NCBI GenBank assembly: GCA_023079485.1
Contig: CM041084.1
Coordinates: 18,752,609-18,816,608, forward strand
DNA: 64,000 nucleotides
Reading direction: 5' to 3'
Source: Archilochus colubris
Lineage: Eukaryota; Chordata; Aves; Apodiformes; Trochilidae
This document shows positions 14,401 to 29,001 of this stretch, piece by piece. The position numbers were made by a program, and so were the translations under genes. The first letter of the stretch is position 1; every line of letters starts with the position of its first letter. The notes beneath the pieces are model-generated. The model was not told the DNA's origin and made no database searches. It saw only the letters and a list, made by a program, of their open reading frames with translations.

Positions 14401-17400
14401 GTGTAGGATGATGTAGGATTTTTACATCCTTCACGTGGCTGACCAGGCATTTTAAAATCTAAGTAAATGTTATGAATTTATATATGCAAAAATCTTTATA
14501 ACTATATAAAAATGTGTATATGTTGATAACTATTATAAAAGTTATTGATTTTTCACTTAATCTAAATATAAAATTTCTGTCACTTCTGCTGCAGCTGTCT
14601 GTTTCTTGGCATTAATACACACAAAATTTATACTCCTCACACAGGGAAATGTGCAAATTTTATTTAAAGACTTTGCAGTGTTTTTTCCACCTTAAACTTT
14701 GAGAGAATTTCCAATATATATTCTCAAAATGACAAAAAAACCAAAACCAAACCACAGATTTTTGTAAGTAATTTTGCCAATAAGCTAACTCTAGACTGAT
14801 TTTACAAGGAGAAAGAGTTAAGGTAACAAAAAGAACAGGATAATTAAAGAATATGGCAAATGTCTATTCATTGATCTGTCATGACACATGGCTAATTGAA
14901 GAAGTGGGAACTCAATCTAATAATATTTCCTTTGGGGAAATGGAACACTTGCAGCAGTTTGCAGCAATGAGCTGCAGGTTACTGCCACCACACTTTTATG
15001 TCTAGATATGTGGCTTGAAGCATACTTTATCCTATGTGAAATAAGTTGCACTGTCTTAAATCTGTTCCTGGTAAGTGTCTGTAAAGCATAAAGCAAAACA
15101 GGTGTCCATGCAAATTGATGGAGTGAGAAGCTTTCATTAAGATAAAGGCCAGTGCTTGGTAGTAGAGGTTGCTGGCTTGGTTGTGTAACTGGAGGGTGCA
15201 TGGGAGCTTTCACAGTGGTTGCCCTCAATAGATTGAGAGCTGTGTAAGCATTTCTCATTTCCACATTCATGATGTTATGAACTTAAGTCACGTGGGAGTA
15301 GGAAACAGTGCACATCTGTGCCCTTCTTCCCTTTGAGAGCTAGCAAAATGCAGTCATGAAGTTCATTTGTATCTATGAGTTTAATTTTCCAGAAGGCTTG
15401 GATTGTATAAAACAACGAAAACTGTACCTTAATGTAAAAAAGGAAAAAAGAAAACAGATAAATTCAGTTTACAAGGCACATTTTGAAGTTTTCCTATTTT
15501 GGTGAACACCTTAAGTTAGGAAGGACAGTAGAATTAGTAAAGAGAATGTCACTGAAACATCCCTGAGGGGGGGTGTCACCTCCATATATTGGGAGCTGAA
15601 GTTGGTGCAGCCTGTCTTGGATGTGGAGAGAGAGAACATGAAACCCAGCTGATTTTGGAAAAGCCACAAATAAAGCCCAACCAGTCTTTTTTTTTTAAAA
15701 AAAACATCATCCTGATTCCAAGAAGTAAATGAAGATCTTATTTGCATGAAAACATCAATTGTTTAAAGAATTAATTATTACATACACTTAAAATTTCTTT
15801 AGATATATATATATTTTATTATATACAATAGAATTTTCTTAAAATTTAAAATCTACTCAAAAGCAGTGTGTGTGAATTTGAGTGAGAGTGTGGGTATTCC
15901 TTGTCTTTAGTTGAATATGGTCTAAGTTTTTTTTTAAGTATCAAAGGTCACATTCTACCTCCAGTTAGATTTATGCAGCTTCAGGGGAGGCAGCAGAGGA
16001 CAGGATATCCCCCAGAATTTGAATCAACTAAACACCTGTTTTTTAGAGAGAGACAAATGATAAGAAACTGAGTACTGCCCTAGATGCGATATAAATCTCT
16101 CTGCATGTAGCAACAAAGAAAGGAAACAAACAACATTGCTGCTGTAATTGTGCACATCTGCATGTCTGAAATTAGAAACCGTCCCTAACAGACATTGTGC
16201 CATGGTTCCATAGTTGGAAGCTATTGGCACAGTTGTTCAACCTGTTAACTTGCTCAAACATAAAATGGTCTCTTACATTGCAAAACAGATTACAGAGAAA
16301 ATTGGCAGAAGATGTTAACAGCAAGGCCTGGAGCTCCATTTGTGGGATTCACAGCATAAAGGCTGCATGTATTCATCTGTAAGGGCTTTTTTCTCTCCAT
16401 TCAATTCAAGTGAAGAAGAATAGCATGAAAGGCAACAAGAAAAATTGACAGCAACATCAACGTTGACTTTTCACAAAACCATCTATGGCACTTCAATGGA
16501 GAGACTGGGTAAGCACATTAAATCACATTCAGAAAGAGCTTATATTGTTCTAGGCAGTGCTGGGACTTTCACTGCTTCTGAAGTGATTCACACTTTATCT
16601 GGCTGTCTTTACATTCCTAAGGATGATTTTTTTCTTGTAGTAACTTCATTTGGAAAATATGAATTTAATCATATATCTCAACTGTGTCTATGAACATAGA
16701 CAGAATAGCAGTTTTTGAGCAATAAGTACTGCAGGCCCATAGCAGGCATGGAAGGCACAGTGTGCCATGGTACAGGTTGCCTTCTGGTTGGTTCTTCTGA
16801 CCATTTAACATGAACTCCAAGAGCTATTCATTAGTTGGTGTAGGTTTATTAAGCTGTAGGCTTAATTCCACACAACTGCATTTCAAATCTGCTGCATAAA
16901 ACTCATAAAATTAAGTATCTACGAGTTGATTTCAGCAGCATTTTTTTCTGTCTGGAAGCTGAGAGGTTGAATATGTCACTCCTGAGGCTAATACAAGTGT
17001 ATTACTGCAAGAAGGTGGAGTTCCTGCTGTGCTCCTTTGCAGTGAACACACATGCATAGAATAATGTCCAACCTTGTCTCTTTTTTGGATTTGTCTTCTC
17101 ATGTTGCTTCATATAGAACATACAAATGGAAATTCTGAGCCCCAGGTCCTTTGGCTTCCTAATATTTCTGTGTTGAAGTCTTTTGACTTCTCATTTTATG
17201 CTAACAGAAATAATTCTGACTTGAAATATTGAAACCTGATAAATGGTTTAGAAATTACTCAGCAGAAGAATCACATCATTAATATTCTATGAATGTGAGC
17301 ATTTTTTGCAGCTTTTTGTATAGCTTTCATGTACTGTACAGCTTTCAGAACTTTGTAAAATGACTGAACACATGCTTAAGAAATTATGAGTCTACCAAAA

Positions 17401-20400
17401 TGTAAATAATATTTTAGATTGAAGTTGTACTAAGAGAGAAACTGGGAATTGTTGGGAACACATTTCAAACCTCAGTGTTTTCTACTTCAAAAATTAAGTT
17501 CAAGAAATTCTCTTTAGAGTTGGGGAGGTACTGGAATTCCCTTTTATGCAGTTCTTATTTACATGAAGAACAAGAACCCAGAGATTAAAGTATTCATGCT
17601 AAAGTAAGTGGCATAGAGTAAACCATTATCTTCTGAGGTAGAGAGAAGCATAACCTTTCCTAAGGAATTGTACAGCTGTTTGTTGGGAAGGAACAGATCA
17701 CTGAGAATACAGAGCAATGTGTTTGTCATTCATCAGAGTTTGGCACTGACTTGTTTTTCTGTCCCCATAATATTTTAAGATTCTCTTTGTTGTTCTCCCT
17801 TTCTTAATCCTGGTGATATACCTGACAATAGCTCCCAGCATATGGGAAGAAACAATAATTTTTGACCCAAAAAAGCCAAGCTGAAGGATACTTTTTGGAA
17901 TGTCAGGTACTCATTACAATTTTTATTTATGAATCTGTCAGCACAGGTGAAAATGAGTAATTTAGTTACAGTGACTACTGGAATAGTTCTTTGGAGCAGA
18001 TGAACTTTCAATTTGCAGCAGTGGCTAACTCAGTCACATTAGGTTGGGGGTAGTAAACCAAATAATCCCTAATGTGGTGAAATTCTTCATCTGCTGAAGA
18101 TCAGCTTCCTGGTCCAGAGCAGGATAAGTATTGGAGGTTGTCAGTGACATTGTTTTAAGGCTATTTACTGCTTTTGTAACAGATTAAAAGATGCATAGGT
18201 CTTCACCAGAAAGAACAGAAGTATTATACCACTGAGAAGCTGGAAAAGAAAACTCTGCCCAAGAGAGGCAACTGCAGCTGGAAAACCTGTTAGCATTTAT
18301 AATAGAGATTTATGATGGGTGTAAGTGGATTGTTTGACCTGTTATATCCCATACTGCCCATAACAGCATTAGGTGTGTAAATTCAGATAGATAGGCTTTT
18401 GGGTAAGTCTATTGAAACACTAAACCTAAATCTGTATTAAAGTTCTGGTAAGCTACTAATTTGTGAGAGAAGCATCACATCAACAGTCATATAAAATGGA
18501 AGTGCTTGTCTGTCAGACACAAGTCTATTTGGGCTTGAATGCCATGTGACATTGGCAGGATTTCTGTGGCTCCCTTTTAGCAGCCCAAAAGTGAGGATGG
18601 ATAAATGACCTCAAAAGAACCCTCACACATGGGAAGCTGAAAATGTCCTCAGACATGTAAGGGGAAATATTTTAATTTAAGTAAATCTCTGTTAGTTAAA
18701 GTAAGCAGATATGATACCTACCCAGTTGCCTCTCAAATGGTCTTATTTCATCTGGCATTATTCTATAGGTTTGGTTAGAAAAAACTCTTTTATATCCTTT
18801 TTAAGGAAATATAATTAAGCATATATTGTGGTTTGTTATGTTTTTTTCCCCCCTGAAATTCCAGAATTATTTTCATAGGTCTACAGAAGAAATTGCTGTA
18901 ACTATTGCTTATTTTCTTCTATATCATCGCTTCCCTGTACAAGTAATTGATTGCAAAAGTTGCAGAGCCTTTATGATGTTAAAATGCATCTCAGAGTTTC
19001 AAAAAGTTTTCAGTGAAGTTCCATAGGGAACAGTACAGTCTTTCTGATTCTAATTTAAATAAATAAATTTGACAGGATGACTGTAACCTTGCTCACTATA
19101 TTGACAAAATAAAATTAGTTGTGTGGTGGAAGTAAAACAAACCATCCAGAAAAATCCCCAAAGGTATGGATTTACTGCATTGTGTAAGTGGGTCAACTCA
19201 TGCATGAGAAATGAATGCTAATTGTAAACTGGTTGCAGAACTGTAGACTTCTAAGTAGAATTGAGTCAAATGATAACCTACATATTTTGATACAAATATC
19301 CCTTCATGCTTCTTGTTAGAAAACAGCAACAAGGCTGAGCATTACAGAGAAATATTTATAAAATTTATTTGTGATACATTAGAACAGTGTTGTTCAACTC
19401 CAAAATCAAAGGCATGTATGTCATTGAATGTCATTATGTAACATTTCATGGATTTCATTTTTAATCCACAGTAATTACCATATCTTGTCAAGAGATGCTT
19501 GTATTACAGATACAGAAGTAAACCTCTAGGTCAATATGTACTTATTTAAAACTCCAAACATCCTAATCAGAGGCTAAAATGGCTTTGTAAATGTGAGAAA
19601 TAAATTGGCAGGTATGCTATTTGCACTTTTTGCTGCAGTACTGACTGTATTGCACATGCCTGTTTGTACTGTTTGGAGTGATAAAATTCAAGCTGTAATG
19701 AAGGCAACTATAAAAAGTGTTTTGTGTTACTGTTGTAATCAGTAGTCTGTCATCTGACTGAAGGACTGGAGTCTCTAAACACTAGTGACTTGAAGACTTA
19801 ATCGACTTGGAAAGTTTCTGATATTTAAATATCAGTCTTTTTGTGTTGTTCTATTAAGCAACTAAATTATGACAAAACCCCAACAATTTCTTTTTCCTGT
19901 GTCATTGATATATATATTTAATCAATAACGAAGTCACTCTATTTTTAATGAATATCAAGTTTTGAAGCCTGTATTTTTTATGGATAGTAAAAAAGAGGAT
20001 GAAAATAAAAACTCTTCCTAGTAGCTCAACTTGGGAGCTAATTAAAATGAAGCTTTTAGAATGCGAAAAAAAAAAAATTAGCTAAAATGTTGAAAACTGG
20101 GAATTAGCACCTCCAGAGATTCTTGAATAGTTAAAAGCCTGCAAGGAAAAGATAATTTCTAATTTCATTGTTTACCTGTGTTGTTTCTTACCAGCTTATC
20201 ATTTCAGCTCTTAGTTATGTCTTATCTGGTGCTTTTGTACTGTGCATCAGTTGCTAGGGCAGCATCTTAGGCAGTAAACCTCCTGCTGAAGAACAAGATA
20301 CTCTGCTTCTTCTAAAGCTAATACCATCTTTAATCTTGATCCCTGGAGATTTGAATGTCTCACTGCAATGAAGCTCACAGACTTCATTGACCTTGACAGC

Positions 20401-23400
20401 AGGGGTATCTGGTCCTCTGTGGCACTCAGTGTTGGGATTTTTTTTTCCGCATGTTAACACATGTCTGTGATTTCCTTAGCCTGTCAGTAGATACATTAGT
20501 TGTGACAAATCCTGCTCTGTAGTAAATGTAATGATTAAGTTTTTTAATCATTCTAACACAAGAGAGGAAGTAGCAAAAGCTTGCATGTGATGTTTCTAGT
20601 TGTGTCTACAAGATCTTGGTGTGTAAGAGCATACTGTTCCAAAAAGCAGATTTGAGTGACAAAGATATTGCTTTCTAACCCTTTCTGCACTTGTTATTAA
20701 AATGGTGGCTTAGTTGCAGAATAGCTCACACCAACATAGTCCTGCTGCTAACAATGACAATACTTTAATGGAAAACTGAAGGTTTGGGGTTTTTCCCAAG
20801 TCTGCCATAAGTGTAGGCTGCACCCTTTCTTCACTAGGTAATGATGGTGTGCAGTGGATCTCTCCCCATTTTGGCCTGTTAAGCCCATTCCCAGCTTTTA
20901 GAAGAGAAATATACTATAGAGAGTGTGGCTAATGCTTCTTTTTTTAGGGTTTGGCATAAAAGGATAGGTCTTTCCACTTTCTAGAAGTCAGTAGGTAAGC
21001 AGCTGAGGAGGATAGGGTGGCTTGTGTAGGTTTTGGCAGATCAGAGGTGGTCTTTGAGGGTAAAGGGGAAGACTGGCTTACAGGGTAGGTGTGGGAGACT
21101 CAGAGTCTGCACCAGGGCAAGGCCTGAGTGACTTAAGGCAGTGCCTCAGCATACAAATACTGAGCAGGGGTCTCACTCCCAGTTAGTGGGACAAAGGCAT
21201 TTTGTCACCTTTTATCATGAATGATATTGGCTACCATTTTGTTGCAGATATGGGGTTTCTGCTTCTTCTGGTACCACTGCTGGGAATTGAAGGATCCAGA
21301 GATGTGACCCCATCTTATCTCTTGTTTTCTTGCCTGTTCAGCAGGGAGACCTGCTGGTCTCTGCTGTGGGCTGGGTGTCCCTTGGCTACAGTGTTGTGGG
21401 CACAAGGGAAATCCAAAAAGGATTTGACTGCTGTACCAAGAGAGCTGCAGCAGGCACAGAATGAGGTTAGGGTTGCTTGTTTGGCATTGCTGTGTGTTTA
21501 GCATTCCTTTCTGTGCTGTCCTTATTTCTGGCTCAGATAATAGCTGGCACGCTGTCTTGAACTGAGAAGTTCAGCTAACAGGTTCCTTTTCAACAGAATG
21601 CACAGGATGAAAGGCTGAAAAAAACTTCATGATTATAGAAAGTTAAGCAGAGTTATCATTAGAAGTGATGGTAAAAGGTTACAGGCTCTGATGGTACTGA
21701 GGGACTGAAGATCATTTGATACTGGCTGATCATTTGATCTGCCTGTATCAAAAATGGGTAGAAAAGATACTGAGGGAGCATGAACAAAGATTGAGCTTTC
21801 AGTATGCAAAAAAAAAGGTCAAGTGGAATAAGTCTGGAAAGTCACTGATAGAACACATCTGGATAAGTGCACATAATTATGTACTGTTTCTTTCAATGTA
21901 AGAACTAAGACCAGGAAATGTATCTGTCAGGCATTGTATTTAAAAAAACCCACAAATATGTGGCATGTAATCAAACTGTGAAACTCATTAATATAGGAGA
22001 AAGCGAAGTCTAGAAGTGTAAAATACATGAAAAGAAGGATTAGGCAAGCTTCTGAAAGTTAAATCCATCAAGGAATATTAACTGTTGTGACCCAAATCCA
22101 GTGACAGGGTCAGGAAGGCTCTGGTACACCGACAGCAAGAAACTGGAAGGATCTTAGCAAGGGGAAGACTGTTCTATAGGAACCTTCCCTAAGCATGCAT
22201 TATTGAGCAGTGACAGAGCCATCATGATATCATCAGTGAGACCAATGAGTCCATCAGGGAGCTTAATACCTTGTCCCATTTTTAGCCACAGCTGTGGCTC
22301 AGCCCTACCAAGCAGTGAGCAATCCATTGCTCCCTTGGTACCTGGGTTGAATTGACAGAGTAAGAAGGATTTTTAATTATGCACCTGGCCCTAGACCCTC
22401 TCTGACATCAACAGGCTTAATTCATGGTATTTGAGCATCTTCCTGGCCTTTCTGCTGTGAACCAGAAAGCTTTTTGAGCCTGGAATGGCAAATTTTTGAA
22501 GAGGTGACTGAGGTGCAAGCATAACTGGGATATGAAAAATGCTCAGTATATACACTCAAGTGTTCTTGTATGGCCATGGCAATTGACAGACCAGGTATTA
22601 AGAGTAAGATAGTTTTGGCTCCACTAGCATCTTAGTGGTTTTCAAGTGAATTTCCTGATCATGCTACAGTTTCTTTGGCATTACAGGACTGTCCTGGAGC
22701 ATAAAGGGTGTATTCATTCCAGATGAAATTAAACTGAATGATGCATTCCAACCACCAGTCCACTGAACCAGAGTAGAGCGAGACCATAGCTACTCCCTAC
22801 TGCAGTAAAATATGGACCTTATGTCCTCAGAACTGTTTAATTTTAGAGATTTGCTCCTGCTTCACTGCAGTACTTACTAATGGAAACATGGTGTATGTTA
22901 TCCTGCTTAGGAACCAGATATTGTCTCAAAGTTGTGCTCTTGGAAGACTGGAGGGTGATACTGACTACAGGCTGTAAAATTCAGAAAGTGGAAGGGTGCA
23001 AATAGTGGGTGCTGAAAATCAGATTGTTTCACGACCTCTGTTTGCCCTGTCAAGAGGTCACTGTGACTTGTCTGGTGTGTGCACTAAACTTGTAATTTAT
23101 GTTTGTGGAGGATGTCAGGAGGAAGATTCATGTATGGATGTGCAGGTGCTCCATTAGGACTTAGAAAGACATGAATTGATTAGCTGGTTATTGCCACATG
23201 CAAAATTAGCCTGGTCAGAGACCCCTGACAGGGAAGCTTGGTTTATAACTGGTGAGCCAGGCTGCAACTGATAGAGCCTTGATATGCTAGTGCTGGATAA
23301 CTGGGATAACTTTGGGAGTTACTGCAGCTGATATGCTGGACCTGAACTTTGCAGATTACACAGTGCATATGGTGGATGTGGGAACTGACTTTTGCCATCA

Positions 23401-23699
23401 TTTTTGAGTCTGGATCAGCAGAAGATAGGCACACAGTCCCTCTGTGTGTGTGAACGGAGGGCAGGTAGCCAGAAATGTAGCTGTAGCACTTCTGCCTCTG
23501 CTGCATGTTTAATAGAGAGATGCCATGTTCAGACTTCTGTTGTATGATGCTGAAAAAGAATGCAGTTTTCATGTGCCTGTGCAAAGGTCTCACTATTCTG
23601 CAAAGTTCTGCCTCTACGTGTTCTCCTTGGTACAGAGAACAAAGGTGTTTTTCATGCTGTTTTAAATGAGATTTTAAAAATACCTTACCTGATTAATTT

Positions 23700-23910
23700 C
23701 AGATTGCCCAACACCACATCAATCTGAGTCTTAAAAGTGCCCAGTGTTGGGTGATCCAGCACTTCCCTTCAGAGATTATCCCAGTGTCTGACTGTTTTCA
23801 TAGTGAAAAATTGTCTTGTGGTCCTCACTTTTCCCAGGTGACTCCTTGTAAAGAAGAGTGTATTTAGGGAGTGACTGCTCTCCCTGTCTTCTGATGCAAA
23901 ACCAAGTATC
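23700..23910 (-). mobile_element. CR1 LINE 3' fragment, inverted and old
   Basis: Read on the - strand, this resembles the CR1 3' region. In + orientation it contains the inverted-CR1 landmarks GCCCAGTGTTGGGTGATCC, ACTTCCCTTCAGAGATTATC and CCAGTGTCTGACTGTTTTCA, then a piece matching the CTCCTTGTAAAGA region. Divergence is obvious and there is no intact octamer tail, so it is an old, truncated insertion. Boundaries are by eye. Confidence 0.7.
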
Positions 23911-24174
23911 TAACGAATTAAGCTTGTCAGAAGCACAATCAAACTAAGAAAAAGGAGATTCTTCTTTATGGAAAGTATTAAATGATAGATTTTTATACAA
24001 GAAAATGATGTGAGTGTAGAATGTGTAGACTCGTTAGACTAGTTTAAGGACAGGGCAAGCACTGAGAAGAAAAATCCACTGTGGAACAAGACAAACAACA
24101 CCAGGCTCAGGAAATACACCAGACTGAAAACAGTTGGAGTCAGGGAGTGTGGAAATGGAGGAAATATCATATGT

Positions 24175-24265
24175 GTTTACCCTGTCCCTACTGCTTCCTC
24201 CTATTGCTTGTGGCCATTCTTGGATACAGAACACAAGGCCAGATGGACCTTTGGTCTGAGCCAGA
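24175..24265 (+). mobile_element. Possible old CR1-like retroposon tail
   Basis: The run GGCCAGATGGACCTTTGGTC followed by TGAGCCAG resembles the 3' part of an old amniote CR1-type family common in turtles and crocodilians, usually written as CTAGATGGACCTTTGGTCTGACCCAG. Only this tail is recognisable; the extent to the left is unclear. Confidence 0.45.
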
Positions 24266-25030
24266 GATAGAGACTCTTAATACAGAGTCTATATTATAAA
24301 CACTTTCTTAATATAGGAGCAGTGCTAAAAAGTTATAAAAAATATTTTAATAAAAATATAAAATAAAAAACATTTACATAACTGCTGGAATAAAAATTGA
24401 TGCTGACTCTAAGTTACTAGAAAAATACAAAGGATACAGAAAGATAAAAGAGTCCCTTATAACTTGCTAATGGTGAAAAATAATAAGGTTTTAAAATAAA
24501 AGATTGTTATAAGGTGTATCTTTAGCTGTAACAAAGATAACTTTTGCCAATGTAATTTCAAGTCAATGGCATGCAGTTTCTAATCTGACCCTTTTTTAGT
24601 GGCTTAGGATTTTGTATGTGAAATCCATGATCTCAATTTCACATTTGGGAATTAGGCTTTTTTAAAATGACAGGAGGTATAAAAAGTTACAGTGTTTTTG
24701 GAAATCAGAGGAAAGATGTGTCCATCCCACTTCCTCAAGCTCCCTTCCTGAAGCTGAACCGCGTGACTGTTTAAAGAGGGTTTGTTGTCTGTGATTAGCA
24801 AGGCAGATGTTAGATGGCTAACTGGTAGATTTCAAGATGTAGTTGGTGCTAAAGGGGTATCTCAGATGAGGATACTTTCAGTAGTTTCTCCAGGGACCAG
24901 TCCTTTGCCAAAGATTTCCCATATTGTTATTGGTACTTTTGCTATTGCCAGTTTGTGCACTGCTTTCAGTTGTTTATAATCTTTGCTTACTGTGAGGCAA
25001 AGCACAGTTTTGTGCTTTCTAGAGTTATAG

Positions 25031-25070
25031 AATCTATGCTATTTAGAAGGAATATATGCTATTTAGAAGT
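25031..25070. repeat. Tandem duplication, 20-base unit, two copies
   Basis: Bases 25031-25050 and 25051-25070 share the core TATGCTATTTAGAAG and differ at two positions. This looks like replication slippage in intronic DNA. Confidence 0.85.
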
Positions 25071-28000
25071 TCTTCCACCATAAACTGTTGTTGGATCTTT
25101 TCAGCTCATAAATAATTGACTTTCTCTTTTGAAATTCTGCTGGCAGTGTAGAAGTTAAGCAAAATATGAAGGGCTTGCACAGAGCCCTTCAGCAGCTGAA
25201 CTGGAATTTGGTTATGGCTTTTGTTGCAAATGGAAAAAAATTGTTATTTATTTTAACAAGCAATATTAATGAAATTCTAATGGATTTATGTTAAACTATA
25301 GTATTTTGGTTATCATTTATATTCTATTGTACAGAACAGCAGTTCTATTGCAGAACTGCTTTGAGAATATATAAATACCTGAAGCTCATTATTATTTCCT
25401 TGGGTCCTGGATAATCTGCTTTTGTCCTGTTGCTACTTGTAGGATTATTAAGATGGATGAATACTGACTTCCTAATTATCTTGGCTAAGATTAATCAGTA
25501 AAGCAAAGAAATTGTGCATGGAGAGATTCAAAGCAGCTTTGATACTTGTAACATGGATTCTTACATAGGTGTTATATTATTTTACCTTTCTTACATAAGC
25601 ATAGCAGACATATTGTGAAGTATCACTTCCTTTTCTCATTCACTTCTATCTTTACTTTTTTAGTATTTCAGCACTTAAGTTACTAGAACTATCCATTTCC
25701 CTCAGCAGAGTCAGTTCCTGGGAAAAAAACAATGAAACAAGAAAGAAACCTAACAGTATGATCCTTGGATGTGAGTTGAGATGTGGTTACTTCAGTAGAG
25801 AAAACAGTAAAATGATATGCAAGATGGCCATAGGTTTGCTAATGCCAGGACTGGAAGAGTTAACACAATGCATATAGTTATAAACCTATAGGTGACAAAG
25901 TCTCTTCCTCTATTAGTATTTCTATTCCTCTGCAGAAGCAGCAGCTTCAGTTTTGCTATTTACAATTGAAAAGCCCAACAAACTAGAGGCTTAAGGAAAT
26001 GTTGAAGGATTGACCTAAGGCAAGATTTTAGTCCTTAGAGAAGGTAATCTTTTTGTTTGTTTTTTGTATAAAATATTGAACACAATTCATGATTTTGAAA
26101 GATCTCATGAAGAAAGGATAACTGATTAGAGAAAGAAATTGTGTGTGTTGAAGAAAATAAACCCAAAGTCTACCATTTGGTAGGTGAATTTAAGTTAGAA
26201 ATGAAAGCATTTTTTCAAGAGTAAAGATAGTTAAACATAGGGATTGTTCATATTTGTTATAGCTAAAACTTACCTTATATTTCTCTGAGCAAAAGCTTAT
26301 ATTTTCCAGCAGTTTGAGATTCATGGCAAGAAAACTGGTCAGAATGTTACAATTTATATAGAACAAATGTGAATCCTGATTATAAGGATTATGATCCCAC
26401 AAGAGTTTTCTAGTGGCCTTTCTCCTGCCTTTCTCATGTGAGCAAAATACTCCCCCAGTATGGAACTGGAGTTCTCTGGTACAGGTACTGAGAACACCTT
26501 GAAATAACAGAAAACTTTTAGTTTTGGACATTTCTTCAACTTTGAAGGGCTTTATTGCTTCCAAGCACCTCCTGTGTAGTGTGGATGATCAGTACATCAG
26601 TGAAACTTTCTGATGGCTACAGCAGATACAGAGCTGTGCAGGTGTTTGAAGCTGGAGTTCCTCAGGCAATGGAGACTGAGACATGGAGAGTAGAAGTAGG
26701 CCACGTAAGAGAAAATTTTCCTCTGTAGCAAATAATTATTTCAAAGGGCTTTAAAAGTGAAGGACACTTTCAAAAGAATTACCTAGTTCCTTATGTTCAG
26801 AAAAAAAAACAAACCCACAAATATTTGCTGATTGCTCAGTGTCAAAGATGCTTCCAGTAAAGTTAAGAAGGAAATTCAAATGTTGCCTTCATTGTGTTAC
26901 ATGTCCTTTGTGCCTTTATTCACTTGTCTTTAGTACTCAATTCTTACATTCTATATGCAAAATACACTTCAATCTTTCTATGTGGGTTTTTAAAATTACA
27001 GTTATAAGAAAAAGGTGAAAACTAGGCAAAAGTGTCCCTCTTTTTACCCCTTTTGATGAATGGCAAAACTAAGAGAGATAAAAAGACAACAGAAATAGAG
27101 ACCGCTTTTTCCATATCCTTAAGTGGTAAAAACAGAGTTTAAAAAAAAAAAATACTGGCCAAAGATTGTATTTAAACAATTTCCTCTTGCACTTTTTTGG
27201 TTGCCAGTTCTAAGAAGGAATAAAAGTGAGAAGAATTTTAGTGTTTACTGGTCAATTCAAAGTCAATATATGAAATAATATTGGAACTGTATTAAGCTTC
27301 TTAATGAAAGTTATTTTGCAATTTTATTACATTTTGCTACAGAGAAAAACTGTCCTATTATCTGGTTTTATGTAGAGAATGGATGAAATTTATTTTGCAG
27401 ACACTTCATAATTTTGTTTTTCATTTATGAAATACCACTTTGTGTTTGCCTTTTGGCATTTTTCATGCAAATTACCTTTTCATCAAATGTGGGTTTTTTC
27501 TTCTTTTTTTTTTTCCTTCTTTGTAGTATGAGCTCTGATTTTCAAAAGGTTAATATTCAGAATAAATAAATGTGCAATTATTGGATTTGTGCAATTAAAA
27601 TGTTCTCCAGAAAGATAGAAAAAATGGTTTAAGAGTGTGCTGAGATCCCTATTGTGCTTATAACTGTGGAGTGACAGTAGCTGCTTGTGTTGACCCTCTG
27701 TTACCAATCTAATTGCTCTGAGGGATATGAATTTTCCCATTAGATGCCTCTAAAGTCCCTGCTGGTTGGCACTCTGGCTCTTTCATGCTCAACTGTTACA
27801 AAAAACAAGTCATTATTTTGTGAATCGTGCATAACCTGCTTGTAGTTTAAATAGGCAGAATACAAATCTTATATTTTTAGAGAAGCTTAAACCAGGTCTG
27901 TTTCTAGGCATGGAGCAATCTCTGGATGATTCAAAATTGTAGATACTATTTCTAGTAAATACCAATTACAAACATGTATTTTTTTCTTTCAAATTATATA

Positions 28001-28404
28001 GGAAATTTGCATTTATTATTTCCTATTGCACACAATTTTGATCATAATGTTATTTACTGCTCCTGTCAGGAAGTTCATATGGGTGCACCATTTTACCTGT
28101 ACTGTGAGGTCTTTAGTACTTTTACATAAAGGCAGCTCTTTACCTGCATGGAGCAGGACTGTAGCTATAAAGGCTTCCTTAAAAAACCTGGAAGATATGA
28201 AAACAGAAGTCTTTTATAATTCCTGTGAGAAAATGTTAAGTTGCCAGCTTCTAAAGATAAATCAGAGTTGTTACATCCTTTAAGTTACTCTGAGGATCCT
28301 TGGGCTGTGTTCTGTTTCTGCTTCCTTGTGGATATGATTACTGCTCACTCCCAATTTACACTGTGCTGGTGCTGCCCAGTCTTTGTAGTGTATGCAGTTT
28401 GGGT

Positions 28405-28882
28405 GCAACAGTGAAAGAGGACACAGAGCTGCTGGAGAGTGTCCAGAGGAGGGTTATGAGGTTGGTGAAGGGGTTAAGAGGGAAAGCTGTAGGGTGGCTT
28501 AAGGCAACTGATCTGTTCAGCCTGGAGAAGAGACTGAGGGAGACCTCCTGGCAGCTCACTGCTTCCTCACTAGGGAAGGAGGAAGAGCAGGCACTGACCT
28601 CTTCTCTCTGGTGACCAACAACAGGAGCCAAGGGAATGGTAGGAAGATGTGCTGGGGGAAGTTTGGGCTAGATATTGGGAAAACGTTTTTCACCTAGAGA
28701 GGAGCTGAGCAGTGGAACAGTCTCCCCAGGGAAGTAGTTCTGGCTCCAAGCCTGCCTTGGTTCAAGAAGCATTTGGATGATGCTCTCAGGCATATGGTGT
28801 CATTTTTGGGATGCCCTACACAGGAACAGGAGTTTGACTTGGTGATCCTGATGGCTCCATTCCAACTCGTCAGATTCTATGA
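28405..28882 (+). mobile_element. CR1 LINE 3' end, diverged copy
   Basis: CR1 ORF2 3' landmarks appear in order on the + strand: a GTCCAGAGGAGGGTTATGAG motif near 28440, GTTCAGCCTGGAGAAGAGAC near 28515, GGGCTAGATATTGGG near 28665, GAGCAGTGGAACAGTCTCCC near 28707, and an ending of CCATTCCAACTCGTCAGATTCTATGA. The copy is 5'-truncated, as is typical of CR1, and its reading frame is broken. The tail has only about one octamer unit. Confidence 0.88.
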
Positions 28883-28955
28883 AGTAGGAATCCCTTGAGT
28901 TAAAGGTAACTTGATCTCTGCTGATGCATACACATCTGTATAAGAATATAAGTAC

Positions 28956-29001
28956 TATATGTGTGTGTGTGTGCATATATATAAATATATATGTATATAT
29001 A
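28956..29001. repeat. Compound TG/TA microsatellite
   Basis: A short GT run is followed by TA-rich dinucleotide sequence ending TATGTATATATA, just downstream of the CR1 copy ending at 28882. Confidence 0.85.

Larger units (their letters stand above)
11453..28400 (+). other. NEBL: Long NEBL intron, first part
   Basis: This is non-coding DNA between the LASP2 exon and the nebulette start. It begins with donor gtatgt at 11453. The sequence is AT-rich, with many homopolymer runs and no credible exon (no open frame with flanking splice sites and nebulin-like content). Visible items: an inverted CR1 3' end at about 23700-23910, an old CR1-like tail around 24175-24265 and a 20-base tandem duplication at 25031-25070. 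Opposite-strand open frames near 21202-21504 look like chance. No other element was identified. Confidence 0.7.

Noticed and set aside
21202..21504. Two 99-codon frames exactly opposite each other
   Set aside because: Mirror-open frames arise when a stretch happens to lack stop triplets and their complements; neither translation resembles a protein.
26190..26564. 124-codon antisense open frame
   Set aside because: No recognisable domain and no flanking gene signals; a shorter frame overlaps it on the same strand. Treated as chance.
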